Notes: a model not told the origin generated them from the sequence alone. DNA of 64,000 nucleotides from Ahaetulla prasina (GCF_028640845.1 NC_080539.1:367431233-367495232); one strand, 5' to 3'. Counted from the first letter of the stretch, positions 21,418 through 32,905 are shown. Numbers and translations are program-made.

Positions 21418-21559
21418 TTTAAGGACCCCTGATTTAGTGCAATATAAAAAATGCAAATAATTTTTCTGGGGACCACCAAAATTTCCTTGCAGACAGCTAG
21501 TGGTCCACGGACCACCAGTTGGTGACCGCTGACTTAGAGCAGGGATACTGAACAATGAC

Positions 21560-21655
21560 CCTTTAATGACTTATGGACTTCAACTCCCAGAATTCCTGAG
21601 CCAGCCATGTTCAGGAATTCTAGGAGTTGAAGTCCAAAAGTTATTTAAAGGGGCC
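21560..21655. mobile_element. Palindromic MITE
   Basis: Near-palindrome GGACTTCAACTCCCAGAATT .. AATTCTAGGAGTTGAAGTCC around CCTGAGCCAGCC. Same family as 14083 and 62650-63190. Confidence 0.82.
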
Positions 21656-21880
21656 GTGGCTCCCCAGCTCTGAACTAAAGGCTCACGACAGGAATGGTCT
21701 CCAATCAAAATTAGATTTGCTCAGGCCAGTTCCCACTGGTTCATTCCCACTGCAATTTTATTTATTAATTAGTTTGCCTCCCATCACGCTCCAAGGCAAC
21801 ACTGGGCTATTTACATCAGAAATATCACGTGCAATAAGCAGTGATGGGGGATTAACCAAAACTGTGTCTTCATCCAGACA

Positions 21881-22186
21881 CAGCTAGTCCTCAATTTATG
21901 ATGAGAATGGGGACTGGAACTTCCATTGCTAAGAGAGGTAGTTATTAAGTGAATCTGGCTTTCCCCAATGACTTTGCCTGTCAGAAGTTGGCCAGGGAGG
22001 TTGGTCACCATAAGACCCCGGACACTGCAATTGTTGTAAATGCCTGTGCCCAAATTTTGAGCTTGTGGCGATAGGGACGCTGCAATGTTCATAAGTGTGA
22101 GAGGTGGTTGTAAGTCAGTTTTTTCAGCACCATTGTTAACATCAAACAGTTACTAGACAAGTGGTTGTAAGTCAAGGACAACTTGT
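21881..22186 (-). mobile_element. TA-flanked TIR element, inverted and shortened
   Basis: Ends CAGCTAGTCCTCAATTTATG and GTAAGTCAAGGACAACTTG. The internal order is reversed compared with plus-strand copies (CATAAGTGTGAG precedes GTTAACATCAAACAG). Confidence 0.75.
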
Positions 22187-22196
22187 AAGTCAAATT

Positions 22197-22440
22197 TCAT
22201 AGTTTCTCGGTGATTGGCTCAAAGTCCCCCAGCCTGCTTTCATGCCTAAGGCAGGATTAGAACTCCCAGTCTCCTGGTGATTAGCCCAAAGTCACCCAGC
22301 CTGTTTTCATTTCTAAGGCAGGACTAGAATTCCCAGTCTCCTGGTGACTGGCCCAAAGTCATCCAGCTCTCTTTCATGCCTATGGACTAGAACTTTCAGT
22401 CTCCTGTTTTTTCAGCCTGGTGCCTTTATCGTTACACAAA
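22197..22440 (+). repeat. MIR-like SINE segment expanded as ~67-bp tandem repeat (3 units)
   Basis: Three units start with TGATTGGCTCAAAGTC-like sequence at 22211, 22278 and 22345, an exact 67-bp period. Each carries CCAAAGTCACCCAGCCTG and CTAGAACTCCCAGTCTCCTG. The unit resembles the CORE/MIR tail (AAGGTCACCCAGC.. GGACTAGAACTC), and a normal SINE end (GGTGCCTTTATCGTTACAC) follows. Confidence 0.8.
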
Positions 22441-22454
22441 ACTCGCTCTAAATA

Positions 22455-23103
22455 CAGGTAGTCCTCGACTTACAACAATTTGTTCAGTGACGGTCAAACT
22501 ATTCTCCAAAGCACCTGAGGGTAGAACAAGAAGCAATGGGTGGAAACTCATCAAGGAGAGAAGCAACTGAGAACTAAGGAGAAATTTCCTGACAGTGAGA
22601 ACAATTAATCAGTGGGAACAACTTGCCTGCAGAAGTTGTAGATGCTCCAACACTGGAAATTTTTAAGAAGAGATTGGATAACCATTTGTGTGAAGTGGTG
22701 TAGGGTTTCCTGCCTGGGCAGGGGGTTGGACTAGAAGACCTCCAAGGTCCCTTCCAACTCTGTTATTATGAAAAAAAATTACAATGGCACTTGTAAATGC
22801 AGCTTATGACCATTTTTCATAATTACAACCTTTGCGGCATCTCCATGATCATGTGATTAAAATTCAGATGCTTGGCAACCGGTTCGTGTTTATGACCGTT
22901 GCTGTGTCATGTGATCCCCTTTTGCGACCTGACAATGGGGAAGCCAGATTCACTTAACAACCAGGTTACTATCTTATCAACTGCAGTGATTCACTTAACA
23001 ACTATGGAAAGAAAGGTCATAAAACGGAGCAAAACTCATTTAACAAATGTCTCAATAACAGGAATTCTGGGTCCAATTGTGGTCATAAGTCGAGGACTGC
23101 CTG
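22455..23103 (+). mobile_element. TA-flanked TIR element split by a CR1 tail
   Basis: Best-preserved ends of the family: CAGGTAGTCCTCGACTTAC on the left and CATAAGTCGAGGACTGCCTG on the right, with TA on both sides. Sequence before 22493 (TTTGTTCAGTGAC) continues after 22770 (ACAATGGCACTTGTAAATGC). Confidence 0.9.
22493..22770 (+). mobile_element. CR1 LINE 3' tail inserted in a TIR element
   Basis: 5'-truncated CR1 from GTCAAACTATTCTCCAAAGC to CTTCCAACTCTGTTATTATG, covering the last ORF codons and 3' UTR. It interrupts the TIR element, so it is younger. Confidence 0.9.
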
Positions 23104-23759
23104 TAGTTCTATAACCATTCCACATTGTCTTTAAACACCTTCAAAGAGCCAATCAATTTTTGCCTCACCAGGAAAACGCTTAAGATTTCATTTAACTGGG
23201 AGATGTTTAAATATTTTATTGTATTTTTATGCAGTGGCCCCTTTTGCATTTTAACCATATGTGGTTTTATTTAAAACTGTAAGGCTATTTAATTGTGAAG
23301 ATTTGTGCTGCCTTAACGCCGACAGGACTAAAAGAGAGATACGGATTTTTTTTAACAATTTAAAAAAAATAAACAAAACTGAGGGTTACATAGAAGCTCC
23401 TTCTGGATGGTTCATAACCACAAGACAATGGCAGATTAAGTCATTATTATAAAAAATATAATAAAAAAAAATCGTAAATCTCATTTTCTGTGTCGGCTAT
23501 CATTATGGGTGGATTTTGATGGGAAAACTAAATCTGGCAGATCATCGGACTGTCTTCTTCATTGCATTAACGATTTAGCATCAGGTTGGTAGATCCCCGC
23601 TATTCTGACATTTGGATCCATTATCTCTGTACTATTGGTGACCGAGGGCACCCATTCTTTCTTCATTCCGCAGCTTTCTGGCTTATTTATATTCATATTT
23701 TACTTGTATCCACCTACATTATCTTTACAAATAATTGAAGGCTGCAAGCATGCCTAATA
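23104..23759. other. No recognisable gene
   Basis: AT-rich unique-looking sequence without supported features. Confidence 0.4.
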
Positions 23760-24126
23760 CAGGTAGTTCTCAATTCTCAATTCATTTAAGGACCGTTCAA
23801 AGTTGCAATGGCATTGAAAAAAGTGACTTATGACAGTTTTTCACACTTACGACCATTGCAGCATGATCAAAAATTCAGAACTTTGGCAACTGACTCATAT
23901 TTATGACAGCTGCAGTGTCCCAGGGTCATGTGACCCACCTTTTGCGATCTTCTGACAAGGAAAAGTCAATGGAGAAGCCAGATTCACTCAATAACTGTGT
24001 TACTTACTTAACAGTTGCAATGATTCACTTAACAACTATGCTAAGAAAAGTGCTAAGAAAACAAATGTCTCGCTTAGCAACAGATACTTTGGACTTCATT
24101 GTTGGTCATAAGTCGAGGACTACCTG
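23760..24126 (+). mobile_element. TA-flanked TIR element, GTAGTCCTC family
   Basis: Left end CAGGTAGTTCTCAATTCTC and right end CATAAGTCGAGGACTACCTG. Contains a small duplication TTCTCAA at the left end and an internal deletion near 24050. Confidence 0.87.
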
Positions 24127-24143
24127 TGTTCCTTCCTCCTTGG

Positions 24144-24530
24144 TTGCAGGAACTGGGTATGCCTAGTTTAATGAAAAGAAGGACTAGGGGAGACATGATA
24201 GCAGTCTTCCAATATCTCAGGGGCTGCCACAGAGAAGTGGGAGTCAAGCTGTTCTCCAAAGCACTTAAGGGCAGGACAAGAAGCAATGGGTGGAAACTAA
24301 TCAAGGAGAGAAGCAACCTAGAACTAAGGAGAAATTTCCTGACAGGTAGAACAATTAACCAGTGGAACAACTGGTTAATTGCCTCCAAAAGTTGTGAATG
24401 CTCCAACACTGGATGTTTTTCAGAAGAGATTGGATAACCATCTGTCTGAAGTGGTGTAGGGTTTCCTGCCTAAGCGGCAGGTTGGACTAGAAGACCTCCA
24501 AGGTCCCTTCCAACTCTTGTTATTCTATTC
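24144..24530 (+). mobile_element. CR1 LINE 3' fragment
   Basis: From GGTTGCAGGAACTGGGTATG through the ORF end (MKRRTRGDMIAVFQYLRGCH .. LRRNFLTGRTINQWNN) to CTTCCAACTCTTGTTATTCT and TATTC repeats. A ~10-bp duplication (CTGGTTAATTGCC) disrupts NNLP. Confidence 0.9.
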
Positions 24531-24554
24531 TATTCCTCCTATTGTCCCCAAAAT

Positions 24555-24742
24555 AACAACCTTCTGAAGTGGTTTCAGCTGAGAGAGAATGAAGGTCACC
24601 CAACCAGCTTTCCTGGCTAAGATGGGACCAGAATTCATGATTGGTTCAAAGTCTCACAGCTGGGCTTTCAACGGCGGAACTAGAACTCACCATCTCCCAG
24701 TTTTAGCCCCGTGCCTTAATCACTAAACCAAACTGCCTCTCA
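24555..24742 (+). mobile_element. MIR/CORE-like SINE, single copy
   Basis: GAAGGTCACCCAACCAGCTT, GGGACCAGAATTCATGATTG, GGAACTAGAACTCACCATCT, then CGTGCCTTAATCACTAAACC. This is the standard SINE order without tandem expansion except a partial second unit. Confidence 0.65.
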
Positions 24743-25575
24743 GCTTAGTGGCTCATTAAATAGTAATTAGCTCGCTTACAATAGGAAGCACTTGAGCAGA
24801 ACAAGGCAGCAAAGAGCCGGTTATGGGGGGGAACCAAACTAGGGGTGGCAGGGAGTTTGCCGGGGGAGTGGGGGGCAGAGGAGGAGGAAGGCAGGCTATT
24901 AATGGCGTGCAAAAAAGGGCTTTCTGTTGCAAAGCTTTGTGAAGGGTTGAAGAAAATCCTGCTCTCCTCAGGAAAGCAGAACAACTCGGTCATTAGAATA
25001 TCCTTCCTTCCGCTTGTGTGCGAGACGAGTAGTTTGCAGACTAGATACTCACTGCAGGCTACTGAGCCATCATTTGTATGCCTCCTCGGAGCTACTACGC
25101 CTCTTGAAAAAGCTCATGTCGAGGGCAGAACCGCTCTCCATGGCCTTGGAAATCTCATCTCCCTGGCTTTCATCCCCACTTCCACCCATCCCGCTAACTT
25201 AAAAGTTCTTCAGAATCTATTTACTTCTTTTTATTATTATTATTATTATTTTCAAAAGCACTCCACGATGGCCCTGTGAAAGGTTCTCGCAGCAAAATAA
25301 ATAAATAAACAAATGCTTTCGAGCCGCAGGGCGCGGGAGCCGCAAATTTCAAGGAGCCGTCAACCCCTCTGTCAATAAATTCTTAATAATAAAAATAATA
25401 ATAAAATCAAAAGGTGAGGCCAAAGCCAGGCCACTTAAAATAACAAGAGAATGAGCAAAGGTGTGTGTTCTTTTTTAAATTAATACAATTATTACGGCAG
25501 CCGACCATCTAATGGTACGCTGAATTTTTTTTTAAAGATGCCAGATTGGTTTCTGATGTATTTTTTTAGCTACTT
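24743..25575. other. TE-poor stretch, no supported gene
   Basis: Includes a 144-codon plus-strand frame at 24845-25279 without domain features that ends in a TAT repeat; not supported. Short AAT and TTA runs are present. Confidence 0.4.
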
Positions 25576-25610
25576 GAGAGAGAGAGAGAGAGAGATACAG
25601 ACAGACAGAC

Positions 25611-25645
<35 letters not shown>

Positions 25646-25652
25646 GATAGAG
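25576..25652. repeat. (GA)n(GACA)n(GATA)n microsatellite
   Basis: Run of GA, then three GACA and about eight GATA units. GATA arrays recur at 31.5, 37.6, 39.8 and 53.7 kb. Confidence 0.95.
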
Positions 25653-26268
25653 ATATAATTTTTTTAAGCATTGATGACTGCCAGAGGGGGGAAAAGGCCT
25701 TTTCCAGAAAAGAGATTTACATACACCACCATGACTTCTCGCCCCTCACTTATCCCGAGATATTTTACCACCCATTATAATCACAGAATAATGGCTTGCT
25801 AATATAAACACCAACCGACAATGCTCGGCGCATTTTCCAGAAAAGTTAATTTGATCAGAACCTATTACGACGGGAACTTTACAATTTGCTTTTAGGATGC
25901 GAATGTTAATGCAAACAGGGGCCTTATTTTCTTTTCAATATCCTCATGTGTCAATCAATGCTCATCACCGCTTTGGGGGGGGAAAAAAGAAAGAAAGAAA
26001 GAAAAAGAAACATATTCTGCGCAAGAAATCTCTCTTCAATATTTGTTCTAGCCTCGTGATAATATTCCTCACCTCACCACACACTTCCAGGCAACGTCCT
26101 GTGATATATAGAGAGATATTGTCTGAATTTTAAGCGGGAAAACGAGAGTCCTTTTTTAAAAAGCGACCCACGATCTCCAACCACTGGGCTCGACTGCCTT
26201 TGGAGTCTGTAAGCTTATTAGGGCAGGGACCTGTGGTATATATATTTGCTCCTAGAAGCACGAAGCAG

Positions 26269-26359
26269 CCTGAAGATGATGAATGAGACTTCGTCGAAAC
26301 GTCGCCAAGACACTTCCAATTTTACACAGGAGAAAACCCGAACAACCAAAGAGCTATAT
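26269..26359 (+). mobile_element. Single-arm copy of the fold-back repeat (CTTCGTCGAAACG)
   Basis: Contains CCTGAAGATGATGAATGAG, ACTTCGTCGAAACGTCGCC, ACACTTCCAATTTTACAC and GAGAAAACCCGAACAACCAA. These motifs are shared with the fold-back elements at 37.7-38.0 and 49.8-50.2 kb. Only one arm is present. A microsatellite follows directly, as at the other loci. Confidence 0.7.
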
Positions 26360-26360
26360 T

Positions 26361-26362
26361 AC

Positions 26363-26415
<53 letters not shown>

Positions 26416-26452
26416 GTAATAGTAATAATAATAATAATAATAAATAAATAAT
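26361..26452. repeat. (ATT)n/(AAT)n microsatellite
   Basis: About 19 ATT units, then AGTAATAGTAAT and an AAT run, again switching strand phase as at 1425. Confidence 0.95.
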
Positions 26453-26981
26453 TAATTAAAAGTATGTGGCCACCCAGCTCATGGAAAGGGACTTGTTTTA
26501 TATTTTAGGCCTGCTCTAAAGGGATAATTAACTAACCGAAGGGCTGTTTTAAAAGGGGGGGGAATCACAGCAAGCCTAAGAACAAAGAAAGCCCCTTTAG
26601 ACGAAATTGTCTATCAATTCACCCAGCGTGCTATTTTCCACTTTAGCAGCGGCTGCCTGAGATAACAGCCAGGGCAGGGTCCCCCATCAACCGAGCTTTA
26701 ACCGTGAGTGCCCACGACCGACTTGGAGAATACTAAGATGCTACCAAATCTCCTTCCGCTGGTGCGTGCCTGACTTTTAAATCTAGTTTCTGCTACAAAT
26801 CAAGAGCTGAAAAATTCATCCCTGGCGCCAATTCTGACTTAGTATCGGCCCCTGTGCCCACATGCCGCCTTGGGTTATTTCTAAACAATAATAAAGGCTG
26901 GGTAAAAATCAAATCAATTCAAAATAAGCAAATAACATCTTTCATATTCACTCCAGTGTTGAGTTTAAACGTGACTGTCCA

Positions 26982-26984
<3 letters not shown>

Positions 26985-27029
<45 letters not shown>

Positions 27030-27262
27030 CCTATCTATCTATCTATCTATCTATCTCCCCCATCTATCTTTCTATCTATCTTCTATATAGTCATCCATCT
27101 GCCTATTTGTGTGTTTGTCTTTCCATCCATCCATCCACCCATCCATCCATCCATCTCTCCCAACTCATCTGTCTATCTGTTTGTTTGTCTGTTTATCTAT
27201 CTATCTATCCATCCATCCATCCATCCATCCATCCATTCCTCTCTCCCTCCTTTCCTTCCTCC
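26985..27262. repeat. (CT)n(CTAT)n(CCAT)n microsatellite cluster
   Basis: Consecutive CT, CTAT and CCAT blocks with short divergent spacers. The Ser/Leu/Tyr/His-rich frames here are repeat artefacts. Confidence 0.93.
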
Positions 27263-29325
27263 CCTGTACGCACCTGAGAACAAGTTAACCAACATCCCTA
27301 GAGGTGTCTCCATCCGATCTATGCCAACACAAGGACTATTCAATTATTTTATTCTGACATATGCCAGGCAATTAAAAACAGGAACCCAAATCTCTGTGGT
27401 TTTTCCTCAAGTTTATTATTTATTTCCAGGTTCGTATTCCACCAGCCCCAAATCGACGCCCGACGATTTAGGTGTACGCGGACGCCATAAGCACCCTAAA
27501 ATTTATATTAAATTTAAATAAATAAAATCCAAAGCCCACTCTCAGCAACAGCAGAGATCAAACAAAGGCCCTTTGGGACATGACTGTCCTGTAAACACCA
27601 CCGCGGTGTCACCTCCAAATTTTTAGGGGTAGGTTGTTCCATACGGAGAAAGCTCATATCTAAATGGCTTCCTACCTCCCAGTTGCTGAATCTCAAAGCA
27701 AAACATCCCTTTGCAACACCGGATGGGTCAATATTTTTGGTAAGCCCCCCCAGAGTCAGTAAGGCTGATTGGGCGGCCATATACATTTTCTAAATAAACA
27801 AACAAACATCAGGCCAATTCACCCAAACCCCATATTGTGCTGTCCTACCACATCAGGCAAAATCCTCCCTTTGGTTCTTTCGTAGGAAACATCTCCAACG
27901 TATGTTTCATAGGTCAGATTATTATTTTTTTCGACCTATTTGAGCCCAGAATCGACACGCATCTGAAGTCACGCATTCTGATCTCTCCCCTTCACCTTCC
28001 CCGTGCTGGAATCAGCGTGGAAAAATAAGCCAACGTTCTGCTCCAAAGGAAATCCGTGAGGGGGATTCCTTCCACGTCTGAACCTTCAGGTTTCATGGTG
28101 GGACGGGCGCGTTCTTGCAACTGTGACAAAGCCCCTTTGCAGAAGACGAAGAGGTACCGAGCATTCGTGCGTCGCAGCCCGAGCGATTGAAGGAGCACGT
28201 GTTACCTTAAGCCAACTTTCCGAGGTGGCCCGTAATCCTAGCCATGTTTATTAGGAACATTGGCCACAGTGGTAGCAATTTTTTCCCCTCTTAAAAGAGG
28301 CCGAGTCGAACAGAAGCTAACTTAGCCCGGCTTTCATTCAATGCACGATAAAGGTTTTCATCAGCCTTTGGGACAAGCTGCCTCGATAAGCTTCGAAAAG
28401 AGGAAACGGCACTACTCACATCGCCTATTTTTTTTCGGAGAAACGAGGTCCTGTTCTCCTCAAAAGGTGTGCGGGAAAATGCATTTGCTACCTTCCTTCA
28501 ACCTGGCCTCTCGCTTTTTATACCCTTCCATTACATCCTAAATACAAACATACAAATCCATTTTCTACACAGGCTTGCAACTCGCTGCCAACGAGGCTTC
28601 TGAATGAGTGCCCAACAAAATAAGGAACGCATCAAGAAGGAAAGCAAACCCTGATGCTATGCTTGAAGAACTGCTAAGGAAGCACTGGCATGTATACATT
28701 TCCCAACTAAGCAGCTCAGGCTGAGTTTCAAACTGGTCCAAATCCCTACTCAACGGCAATCTTTAAGCCATTTCTAATTTCTCAGCCAAAACCATGCTTC
28801 TAGGGATTGTCAAGAGGCCAGGAAGAAAACAGAGCGCGGAGGACTGAAGAAGGCCGCGGATGCTCTTTCTGGCTCTTTGGAGAAGGCCAGAATTAAAATG
28901 TTATAAATAAATGTACGTCAGTGTTATCTGACAATTGGAAGTGAGGTGGGGGCGAGAGAGAGAAATGTCTGTAATACACAAGATGGCATCTTCTTTAGCT
29001 GACAGAGACCTTGCCGCTTTTCAGTAATGATGAGTGGCGTCTTCTCCGAGCGCTCAGGGGGGTGGGGTGGGGGGGAAGCGCCAAGCGAATGTGATCAGGG
29101 ATCCCCAGCTCCAATTATGGCTTTGCTGTGTGCGATGTAGAGTCAAGAAAGCCACGGTCTGTAGCTCAGGAGCTGGAAATTTGTTCTGCCTGCAGAAGGT
29201 CCCCTTTGGTCCATGAGGTTCAAATCGTCGGAAAGCCATATCCTTTCCTCCTTGTGGGAGCAAGAACAGGGAGTTTTCCTTCCATGGAGAAGCTCCATCC
29301 GTTGGAAGGAGGAACACTGAAGCCA
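27263..29325. other. TE-poor, apparently unique non-coding stretch
   Basis: About 2 kb without recognised interspersed repeats. Short frames lack domain features. Candidate for conserved non-coding sequence only by its low repeat content. Confidence 0.4.
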
Positions 29326-29432
29326 ATGTTTCTCAACCTTGACAAGCTGGGGATGGGTGGACACCAACTCCCAGAAGCCTGTAAGAGTTGAGGTCCACCC
29401 ATCTCCAACTTATCAGAGTTGAGAAACACGGT
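29326..29432. mobile_element. Palindromic MITE (TTTCTCAACCTTGAC)
   Basis: GTTTCTCAACCTTGACAAGC on the left and TTATCAGAGTTGAGAAACAC on the right, with GGTGGACACCAACTCCCAGA and GAGTTGAGGTCCACCC arms inside. Related in core to the TTGGCAACTTTAAG family. Confidence 0.75.
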
Positions 29433-29465
29433 GAGATGTGACAGCTGGGGCTTAAATTAAGCCAC

Positions 29466-29535
29466 CATGGGCAGGGGTTTGGACTAGACGACCTCCAAGG
29501 TTCCTTCCAACCCTACTATTCTACTACTACTACTA
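29466..29535 (+). mobile_element. CR1 LINE extreme 3' tail
   Basis: CAGGGGTTTGGACTAGACGA, CCTCCAAGGTTCCTTCCAAC, then CTACTATTCTACTACTACTA. A very short 5'-truncated remnant. Confidence 0.8.
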
Positions 29536-29969
29536 AGTAACCAGTGAGTAGGAGAGGAAATGATCAATGCCAGCCATATGGCTTTCCCACCCACTCCTGA
29601 AGTTCCTTTTCCAGGTGTCTCTTTCCAGGTGTCTCCCTGTCCAGAAATTATAGTTTGGAAGATCTTGAGGTCATCAAATCCAATTCCTTGATCAATGCAA
29701 GATTCCAGATTCAACCATGATCGGAACACCAAACGTTACTTGCCATTATCTAACAAAGTAGAGTCGCTCTCCCTTCCCTGGGTAATTATGATTGAACGGT
29801 TCTTACTGCTAAGATGTGTCCTAGCATTTAACCACAATCTGCCTTCATGACACTTTAACCCTAAGCAGTTTATGTCTAACAGTTAAGGTACCAGGTTAAG
29901 AGCGGGAGACTGTGAGTTCTAGTTCTGTCTTAAAGCATGAAAACCAGCCAGGTAACTTTAGGCCAATCA

Positions 29970-30196
29970 CTACCCTGTTTCTCCGAAAATAAGACCCAAC
30001 TGGAAAATAAGCCCTAGCATGATTTTTCAGGATGCTCATAATGTAAGTCCTACCCCAAAAATAAGCCCCAGTTAAGACAGATGCAATTAGTACCGTATTT
30101 CCCCGAAAAAAAGACCTAACCAGAAAATCAGCCCTAATGCATCTTTTGGAGCAAAAAATAATATAAGACCCGGTCTTATTTTCGGGGAAACACACT
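29970..30196 (+). mobile_element. TIR element (TTTCCCCGAAAATAAGAC family)
   Basis: Left CTGTTTCTCCGAAAATAAGA, right GGTCTTATTTTCGGGGAAAC, nearly perfect inverted repeats. An internal CGTATTTCCCCGAAAAAAAG block shows a repeated terminus. Other copies are at 51541 and 53037. Confidence 0.88.
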
Positions 30197-30197
30197 A

Positions 30198-30425
30198 GGA
30201 GAATGTAAGTTCTAGTCCTGCCTTAGGCATGAAAGCCAGCTGGGTGACTTTGGGATAATCACCAGGAGACTGTGAGTTCTAGTCCCACCTAAATCATGAA
30301 AGCCGACTTGGTGTCTTTGAGCTAACCACCAGGATGCTGTGAATTCTAGTCCCGCTTTAGGCATGAAAGCCAGGTGGGTGTCCTTGAGCCGATCCCTCTC
30401 TCTCAGTCCAACTTGCCTCACAGGG
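30198..30425 (-). repeat. MIR-like SINE segment, ~67-bp tandem repeat, inverted
   Basis: Minus-strand counterpart of the 22.2-kb array: GTGAGTTCTAGTCC and CATGAAAGCC blocks recur three times, then the SINE border CAACTTGCCTCACAGGGTTG. Period is close to 67 bp. Confidence 0.78.
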
Positions 30426-31529
30426 TTGTTTTTGGGGGGAAAATAGGAGGAAGGTGGTGTGTGGGACCTGTCGAGTTGTTTGCAAAAAATAATGCAATAA
30501 CCACAAATAAATGAAATACACTGAAACCCATAATTCTGTGCCGTGCGTTATGGAAGTACAGAGGTCTTGCTGTGCTCCTACGAGAAATGGCAGGACAGGC
30601 GTTCTTTGGCGCACTTCGCTTAATCAATGTCACAAACAAGCCATGATTTCACAGGCAAAATTCTTGACTGGCACCGCATTTGTCTACACTGGTACGGTGG
30701 GGGGAAATCCATTTCAATTCTGAACGAAACCGCACTCTATTTGCCCTACAAATGGACTAATCCGGTTTCCCGGTCTGCCCATATCCAATTTCTAACGCTA
30801 GAATTTTATGAAATTATTTATGGATTTTAATTAGTTCTTGCTTTAAGAAATGAACCTGCTCCAGGGTATGTCAAATCCATTTCATAGCAAGGATACGAGC
30901 CATTCAGTATTTCAAAAGTGACAACTACAGCTTTCTGCAAGCTTGAGGTTTTTTTTTATTTTTTATTTTATTTTTTTCCCCTCCTGCTGCAACAATTCCA
31001 AAATCTCCCTTCTGCTTGGCTGTCTCTGCTCAGAGCTGCCTTGAAACAATCCTGAGAACTACTATGAAAGCCAAAGACAGCTTGTTTAATATAGACAGAA
31101 AGCATCGTTCTCCTGTGCCAGGAACCAATTTTGCTAGCTAAGATGGCGAGGAAGCAGTGTGGGGTAGCAGAAGAAGCTGATGAAATGCAAGCCGGACCCA
31201 AGAGCCATTTCTCTTAAACCTTTGCTGCAGAAAAGGATCAGGCCACAGAAGAATCTGCACGTTGCCCCACATAATTTGGATCGCTTAGTAGTTTTTTCGT
31301 TTTTTTAAAAGGACAATGTTTTTACATTTGCTTTGCTTTCTCTTGCCTCATGCCTTTAATTGCTTTGGCAAACTCCTTCTGATTTCTTTTCTCAGCTTTG
31401 CATAAACGCCACCGCTTACCCTCAAAATATGTTGGCGGGGCATGTAAGCAGGATGCAAAACAACGTAATAATAATGTAATAATGTGTGTGTATGTGCGTT
31501 TTTCTGGAGAGAGAGAATAAAAGATTTGG
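30426..31529. other. No recognisable gene
   Basis: Unique-looking sequence with short T runs. No supported ORF. Confidence 0.4.
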
Positions 31530-31552
31530 ATGGATGGATGCATGGATGGATG

Positions 31553-31609
<57 letters not shown>

Positions 31610-31685
31610 CGGATGATACGTAGGTAGGTAAGTAGGTAGGTAGGAAGGCAGGCAGGGACGGACGGATGGACAGACAGACATAGAC
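31530..31685. repeat. (GGAT)n(GATA)n(TAGG)n microsatellite
   Basis: Consecutive GGAT, GATA (about 13 units), TAGG and GGAC/AGAC tetramers, showing stepwise unit changes. Confidence 0.95.
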
Positions 31686-32442
31686 AGACATAATCTACAG
31701 TTATATATAAATGAAACATATGCTTAGGGATGGACGGACGGACATATAACTATTAAATATAGATATAGATTTAGAGTCCCTCTTTGAGGGAGATGGGCAG
31801 TTCAGAAATCTGAAATATAAACAGATATACATATAGATATAGCTTTAGATATATAGATATAGGTGCAGGTATGTAGATATAATATAGTATTTATATAGCT
31901 GTCCTTTCTCTCGATGACACCCAATCGGAATTAAAAGATAATAAAATTATATTAAAACTATAAAATTCAGCAGAATTCAAACATTAAAAACTACAAAAAC
32001 CTGGCGCCAAATCCTGGTGAAAATTCAACTAGAAATAAAGTGAGGGAAAGCACAAATACAACTACAGGATACATCCTTGCAGTATTATTTTTCATTTGTT
32101 TATTTGTCGCTGTTGATACAACTGCCCCGAATCCTGATGTGTTCGGAGTAGTATCCAACAAAAACACAATTTAAAAAAATGAAATCGCATACATAGGATT
32201 AAAAATAGCACTGTGAAAAACCATCACTCGATTGTCCTAATGATCTGTGAGTCAAAGATATCCTGGAACAAAACTGGCTTGTTCGTGAAATGCTGGCAGG
32301 ATAGGAGCCATCTGCCCTTCTGGGGCGGGGCGGGGGGGGGGGGCTGTTCCATAAAATTGGGGGGACCACAGTAAAGGCCTGCCATTTGACCCCTATGTCA
32401 CGTACTTTGTACGGAGCAAAGATCTGCAAAGAACACTTATAT

Positions 32443-32569
32443 TTGACTCAGCCTTCCATCCTTCCAAGATCAGTAAAATGAGGACCCAGATTGTTGGGAG
32501 CAATAGGCTGACCCTTTACACCTCTTTGAAAGGACTGTGAAGTGGTATATAAGTCTAAGTGCAATTGCT
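32443..32569 (+). mobile_element. tRNA-SINE body fragment
   Basis: GACTCAGCCTTCCATCCTTC, AAAATGAGGACCCAGATTGT and the tail GAAGTGGTATATAAGTCTAA followed by GTGCAATTGCT. The tRNA head is missing; the tail is the same type as in 18495-18703. Confidence 0.8.
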
Positions 32570-32905
32570 AAGATGCTGAGCTTGTCGATCAAAAGGCCGG
32601 CAGTTCGGCGGTTCGAATCCCTAATGCCGCGTAATGGGGTGAGCTCCCGTTACTTGTCCCAGCTTCTGCCAACCTAACAGTTTGAAAGCCCGTAAAATTG
32701 CAAGTAGAAAAATAGGAACCAACTTTGGTGGGAAAGTAACAGCGTTCTGTACACTTTTGGCATTTAGTCATGCCGGCCACATGACCATGGAGACATCTTC
32801 GGACAGCGTTGGCTCTTTGGCTTTGAAACAGAGATGATCACCACCCCTAGAGTCAGGAACGACTAGCACATATTTGCAATGGGAACCTTTACCTTTGCCT
32901 TATAT
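32570..32905 (+). mobile_element. Sauria SINE
   Basis: Begins with the tRNA-like head (AAGATGCTGAGCTTGTCG, GGTTCGAATCCC), body with TAGTCATGCCGGCCACATGA and GGAGACATCTTCGGACAGCG, ends GGAACCTTTACCTTTGCC. It is nearly full length and inserted into the tail of another SINE. Confidence 0.93.

Larger units (their letters stand above)
20386..21533. mobile_element. hAT-like element carrying exon-like sequence
   Basis: Left terminus TAGGGGTCCCCAACCTTTCG and GACCTCAGGAACCAC; right terminus GTCCACGGACCACCAGTTGG and TGACCGCTG. The ends are imperfect inverted repeats of the 'GGTCCCCAACC' hAT class. Flanks ATCTAGAG and ACTTAGAG match at 6 of 8. The interior contains GC-rich DNA, a coding-like segment and an L2-like insertion. 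Boundaries are less certain than for other hAT copies. Confidence 0.6.

Noticed and set aside
24845..25279. 144-codon plus-strand frame
   Set aside because: Ends in a TAT microsatellite and lacks any motif; the complementary strand is equally open nearby.
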